From the NCBI GenBank assembly GCA_027296045.1, contig JAPUJS010000122.1:1-9639 (forward strand): a stretch of 9,639 bases of DNA, given 5' to 3'. The notes beneath the pieces were generated by a model. The model worked only from the letters and a program-made list of their open reading frames with translations. It was not told the DNA's origin and ran no database searches. Positions 6,974 through 9,639 of this stretch are shown piece after piece. How positions within the stretch are numbered: position 1 is the stretch's first letter; each line of letters starts with the position of its first letter. Source of the DNA: a bacterium. GTDB lineage: Bacteria > Latescibacterota > UBA2968. The translations under genes and the position numbers were made by a program.

Positions 6974-7140
6974 AAAATACTAAGAAGTGATGTTGAGTTT
7001 AGCCAAGATTCGCCACCTTTTCAACCGCTTCATCAATCGAGCTTTTTACAAAATCATCATCTGAGGGTCGGCAGGATATGCTCATGTCCTTTTGTTTTTT
7101 ATCCTGATTTTGTTACCCGCTTTTGAACCAGGCCGAACTT
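6974..7140. other. Spacer between the cytochrome gene and the broken toxin gene
   Basis: Holds no recognisable gene and no clear terminator after the cytochrome stop. On the - strand a 28-codon frame runs from 7085 to 6999 (MSISCRPSDDDFVKSSIDEA, then VEKVANLG), preceded by AAAAGGAC. It might be a tiny gene or the remnant of one, but nothing identifies it. With no terminator visible, leftward read-through from the cytochrome gene into the toxin-antitoxin pair is possible. Confidence 0.4.
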
Positions 7141-9189
7141 TCACAAAGATTTCATATACTCCACCAAATCCCAGCGGTCTTGTTCTGTGAACTTCCGTGC
7201 GCCATATTCATGGCCTGCATTGCTGTTTGCTTTTCTGTGGGTTTCAAACTTGAAACTTCCTTCTTTTTTGTCCGTCACAAAACCTACCTTGTTCGGGTCG
7301 AATTCGCGATGCCCCACCCAAAACGTGTCGGGGCGATATTCGCCATCGTCTGGGTCAGTGGATCGCTTTTTGAGTAGCAACAGATCATATAATGTGGGCA
7401 CGGATCCATTGTGCAAATAAGGTGCTGTTGCCCAAATGCCATTCAATGGTCTGCCTTTATAAGCCCGCAACGAGGCAAAGGGATTTTTTGTTGTATCCGG
7501 GTCATAGTTGCCTCTTTTAATGGTTGTTTTCACTTCATTTTCGAAATAAGCCGCGACCAAATCATACACCCATTCTGGAAAACGGCGAATCGCCCACTTA
7601 TCCGGGTCGGGCGTTGCAACAACACTGGCCGTAACGGAATTGAGTAGCGCAGCAACCGGCGCACGTTCTTGAATGTACATGCTGCCAACGCCCACATCCA
7701 AATTCATACCCCGTACAATACCACTATACCCTTCATATGAAACACTGTTTTGTGCCATGGTTTGGTCTGTACCCAATACTTTGAATTTGGTCATTTGTGC
7801 AATGACACGCCGATCTTTTGCCGACCGATCAATATCTTGATGACACGTTGTACACTGTTTTTCAAACAGTTTCTTGCCCCTGGCTACGCGTGCCGTATCC
7901 AATGCCGGAAACATGGCTGGCCATTGGGGTGACTCAAGTTCTTTAAGCTGTTCTTCAATATGACGTAAGTTACGCACATTTACCGATGATTGATAACTGA
8001 TATGAGATGAAAATCCTTGCCCGCCCAACCAAGCGTACAAAGAAAAACCCGGTTTTTTTTGCCAGTCGAGTGTGGCAAAAACACCGATTACTTCGCCCGT
8101 ATTTCGTCCAAGAGGCCCCAAACCACCATTGGAAACAATGCCATTCCACTGCACATAATCATGTTGTGAGATGTCCCATAAAAACGGAAAACTCACGGGT
8201 GCGTTGGCTTTGATAAACAGCTTATTTCTAAGGTCGATAATTGTCCGTTGACGAATTTCTTTGGCCGATAGCAATTGCTCCAATTTGTTCAGTAGATGAT
8301 CAAAGTCACCATCGCGAATCAAATTGTCTTGTAGTTCATCCAGCAAATTTTCTGCTTGATCGTTTGGAAGCACTTCAGGAAGCACCTTGTCCAGATCTTC
8401 TTTGGTCAACACATGTTCAAGCACCTGATTAAAGATGCGACCAAAAGCATCCAATCGCGCATACCCATATTTGGTGCTGCCACTGTGATTGATGGTGTTA
8501 TAACTCAGCATCCGATTACAATATATCTTCAATTCTGCCAACACATCCTCTTCCGAGGTGTAATTACGCCCCCCTGTCAGTATCTTAAAAAAGCCATTGC
8601 GATCCAAAACGCCTTTCACAAATCGTGCTTTCTTTTCTGCATTGTCCCGGGTTGTAATCAATGCCTTTTGCAAGCCGATGAGAAACGCGCCTACATCGGC
8701 CATAGCAGGTCCACCATCAATGCGAATGGCTTTGCCCTTATAATCTATCTGATTGGTGTGACAAGCTGCACACGTAAACCCCATGTATTCTTTGCCCTGG
8801 TACGTGTCCATTACCAAACCTACGGGCAAACTGTCGGGATTGCTAAACGTGGTTTTTTGTGGCAAAAAACGATAGGCATTCAAATTTTCATTGTCGCGAA
8901 ACAAACGCTCCGAATTTTCTTGTTCCAATACCATAAAAAAATCATAAGGCACCAGATCAGACCCTTGCGTAATGTTGTAAAACCACAAGCTCTGGCTTTC
9001 GTCCCATCCTTGATCCAAATACACAGGCGTCGAAAATGATTCACCCAAAACATCTTTGTCAACGGCAACGGCACCACGATCTTTATCTGAATCCCAAAAT
9101 TCATAAATTCTTTGCACCTTGCCCTGCAAAAAGATCAACACCACAATTGCCCCAACAATTTTAATCCCTAACTTGATCCACATGGCCAT
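7141..9189 (-). CDS. Membrane-anchored dihaem cytochrome c, RoxA-like / cytochrome c peroxidase superfamily
   Basis: 682 residues. AGGAGG (9195-9200) lies 5 bases before the ATG at 9189, so I prefer this start over the ATG at 9213 or the one at 9183. Residues 4-23 form one hydrophobic helix without an evident cleavage site, implying a periplasmic protein tethered to the inner membrane. Two c-type haem sites are visible: CAACH (140-144, in MGFTCAACHTNQI) and CTTCH (446-450). Other landmarks are LPVGLVMDT before haem 1, APVSFPFLWD (330-339), NGIWATAPYLHNGSVPTLYD (583-602), which is the signature of the dihaem peroxidase/MauG superfamily, and SNAGHEYG (656-663). The arrangement resembles rubber oxygenase RoxA and its many uncharacterised relatives. 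The inter-haem segment (about 300 residues) seems longer than in RoxA, with a charged helical stretch at about 255-325. Oxygenase or peroxidase activity on an unknown substrate is inferred. Confidence 0.87.
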   Translation of the reverse strand: MAMWIKLGIKIVGAIVVLIFLQGKVQRIYEFWDSDKDRGAVAVDKDVLGESFSTPVYLDQGWDESQSLWFYNITQGSDLVPYDFFMVLEQENSERLFRDNENLNAYRFLPQKTTFSNPDSLPVGLVMDTYQGKEYMGFTCAACHTNQIDYKGKAIRIDGGPAMADVGAFLIGLQKALITTRDNAEKKARFVKGVLDRNGFFKILTGGRNYTSEEDVLAELKIYCNRMLSYNTINHSGSTKYGYARLDAFGRIFNQVLEHVLTKEDLDKVLPEVLPNDQAENLLDELQDNLIRDGDFDHLLNKLEQLLSAKEIRQRTIIDLRNKLFIKANAPVSFPFLWDISQHDYVQWNGIVSNGGLGPLGRNTGEVIGVFATLDWQKKPGFSLYAWLGGQGFSSHISYQSSVNVRNLRHIEEQLKELESPQWPAMFPALDTARVARGKKLFEKQCTTCHQDIDRSAKDRRVIAQMTKFKVLGTDQTMAQNSVSYEGYSGIVRGMNLDVGVGSMYIQERAPVAALLNSVTASVVATPDPDKWAIRRFPEWVYDLVAAYFENEVKTTIKRGNYDPDTTKNPFASLRAYKGRPLNGIWATAPYLHNGSVPTLYDLLLLKKRSTDPDDGEYRPDTFWVGHREFDPNKVGFVTDKKEGSFKFETHRKANSNAGHEYGARKFTEQDRWDLVEYMKSL

Positions 9190-9250
9190 CTTTTCCTCCT
9201 GAAGAAATGCCAAAATTTGACTATTGAGTATTGATAATCAGTACTTGGGA

Positions 9251-9280
9251 AAGTGACCCAATGATGGGCTAAAATCACTT
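9251..9280. repeat. Nested inverted repeat upstream of the cytochrome gene
   Basis: AAGTGA (9251-9256) pairs with TCACTT (9275-9280), and inside it CCCA (9257-9260) pairs with TGGG (9265-9268) around ATGA. Six unpaired bases (CTAAAA) break symmetry on one side. It sits about 60-90 bases upstream of the cytochrome start, so it could be an operator or a 5' leader hairpin. No regulator is identified. Confidence 0.35.
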
Positions 9281-9325
9281 GATCGGATGATAAGCTTAAA
9301 AGTCGGGTATCTATTTCCCTTGAAA

Positions 9326-9342
9326 ACACAGGCTATCTGTGT
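9326..9342. repeat. 17-bp inverted repeat ACACAG-N5-CTGTGT
   Basis: A perfect 6-bp inverted repeat with a 5-base centre (GCTAT), flanked by A-runs. It has the size and symmetry of a dimeric-regulator site but matches no operator I recognise; it lies about 140 bases upstream of the cytochrome start. Confidence 0.3.
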
Positions 9343-9438
9343 AAAGGCAACTCTTTCAAAACCAGACATCCAGTATAAGACGGAATATGATAGGAGATTA
9401 AGTCGATGTCAAGAGAAATGGTTAATCGCAGGTGAAGT

Positions 9439-9447
9439 TGCTATACT
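9439..9447 (+). promoter_or_regulatory. Extended -10 promoter-like element
   Basis: TGCTATACT carries the TGn extension and a TATACT hexamer, 5 of 6 to TATAAT. The -35 position (9419-9424, TGGTTA, 17-base spacer) is weak, as is usual for extended -10 promoters. Start of transcription would fall near 9454. No coding gene follows, only a strong terminator. Confidence 0.35.
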
Positions 9448-9453
9448 AGACTG

Positions 9454-9526
9454 ACGTATGCCCGAATACTTGCTCTCCTACCTCAGCGCCGGTATCCAAA
9501 TCACGATGATACCGGCGTTTTTTTTT
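9454..9526 (+). ncRNA. Candidate small RNA between promoter-like site and strong terminator
   Basis: Predicted transcript of about 70 nt: start near 9454 from the extended -10 element, end in the T-run at 9518-9526. The 5' part before the terminator stem includes a pyrimidine-rich stretch, CTCTCCTACCTC (9473-9484), that is complementary to Shine-Dalgarno-type sequence, a feature of some mRNA-binding small RNAs. No known RNA family is recognised. The terminator could instead end a longer + strand transcript, or the whole could be an unrelated hairpin repeat. Confidence 0.3.
9487..9526 (+). terminator. Strong intrinsic terminator
   Basis: CGCCGGTATC (9487-9496) and GATACCGGCG (9508-9517) form a perfect 10-bp stem with an 11-base loop, directly followed by nine T residues (9518-9526). 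This is the cleanest terminator in the window, and it works only on + strand transcripts. No protein gene precedes it on that strand. Confidence 0.8.
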
Positions 9527-9639
9527 GATTTTTGCCCCGATTGAGCCCGTCAAACACAGGTATCGAACAGTCTCACCCGTGGGCGCACGCCATGGCTTAC
9601 CCAACGGTGCACCATATAATTCTCCCAAAACCTAAAATC

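Larger units (their letters stand above)
9201..9639. other. Intergenic region upstream of the cytochrome gene, no protein gene seen
   Basis: Only short frames occur, none with family resemblance. A - strand 60-codon frame (9628-9446) runs through the terminator hairpin and is low-complexity. A + strand frame of 8 codons at 9405 (MSREMVNR) has a GGAG upstream but no identity. Visible structures are a nested inverted repeat at 9251-9280, an inverted repeat at 9326-9342, a promoter-like site at 9439-9447 and an intrinsic terminator at 9487-9526. The right end (9527-9639) shows nothing assignable; the inverted elements TGGG/CCCA around GCCATGGC near 9579-9602 are weak. Confidence 0.55.

Noticed and set aside
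6999..7085. 28-codon - strand frame with AAAAGGAC upstream
   Set aside because: Too short to identify and no family resemblance; kept only as a note in the spacer description.
9190..9213. Upstream ATG extending the cytochrome by 8 residues (MAFLQEEK)
   Set aside because: The extension is encoded by the Shine-Dalgarno itself; AGGAGG at 9195-9200 is ideally spaced for the ATG at 9189.
9458..9544. 28-codon + strand frame across the terminator
   Set aside because: No ribosome binding site, and the frame consists largely of the stem-loop and poly-T, giving a run of Phe.
9446..9628. 60-codon - strand frame at the right end
   Set aside because: It is read through the terminator hairpin and its T-run (giving a KIKKKRR stretch), has no Shine-Dalgarno and no family resemblance.
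1..9639. CRISPR arrays, tRNA or rRNA genes, transposases, integrases and attachment sites
   Set aside because: No regularly spaced repeats, no cloverleaf or rRNA-like sequence, and no recombinase motifs were seen by eye on either strand.

Overview
The window looks like a chromosomal segment of a deep-branching, mostly uncultured Gram-negative bacterium. I infer a Latescibacterota/Poribacteria/Planctomycetes-type lineage. The reasons are a DUF6785/DUF6784-type membrane protein, a carbon-nitrogen hydrolase fused to a jelly-roll-like domain, and a PEGA + SUMF1 membrane protein. The lineage is an inference from gene content and cannot be proved from the sequence alone.

Left part (1-6186) is G-rich on the + strand and all five genes are read rightward: (i) the 3' part of a carbon-nitrogen hydrolase with an N-terminal carbohydrate-binding-like domain; (ii) a membrane-anchored PEGA-SUMF1 protein lacking the formylglycine-generating cysteines; (iii) a stand-alone CheY-like receiver, closed by a hairpin terminator; (iv) a roughly 14-helix DUF6785/DUF6784 (OPT-like) membrane protein, closed by a second hairpin terminator; (v) a Wzx-type polysaccharide flippase. 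The terminators after (iii) and (iv) suggest several separate transcription units rather than one operon.

Right part (6187-9639) is visibly more AT-rich and its genes are read leftward. After an AT-rich gap holding a 38-bp near-perfect palindrome comes a toxin-antitoxin-like pair. The YgiT-type zinc-finger antitoxin is intact, but the DUF4258 toxin-like partner is broken by two single-base frameshifts. Upstream of it lies a 682-residue membrane-anchored dihaem cytochrome c of the RoxA-like / cytochrome c peroxidase superfamily, with a strong Shine-Dalgarno sequence. The last 450 bases hold no convincing protein gene. They carry inverted repeats and, near the right end, an extended -10 promoter-like site about 40 bases before a strong intrinsic terminator, which together could define a small RNA of about 70 nt.

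I see no single operon-scale new system. The best leads are the decayed toxin with a surviving antitoxin, the RoxA-like oxidase in a compositionally distinct block, the candidate small RNA, and the two unusual domain fusions at the left end.
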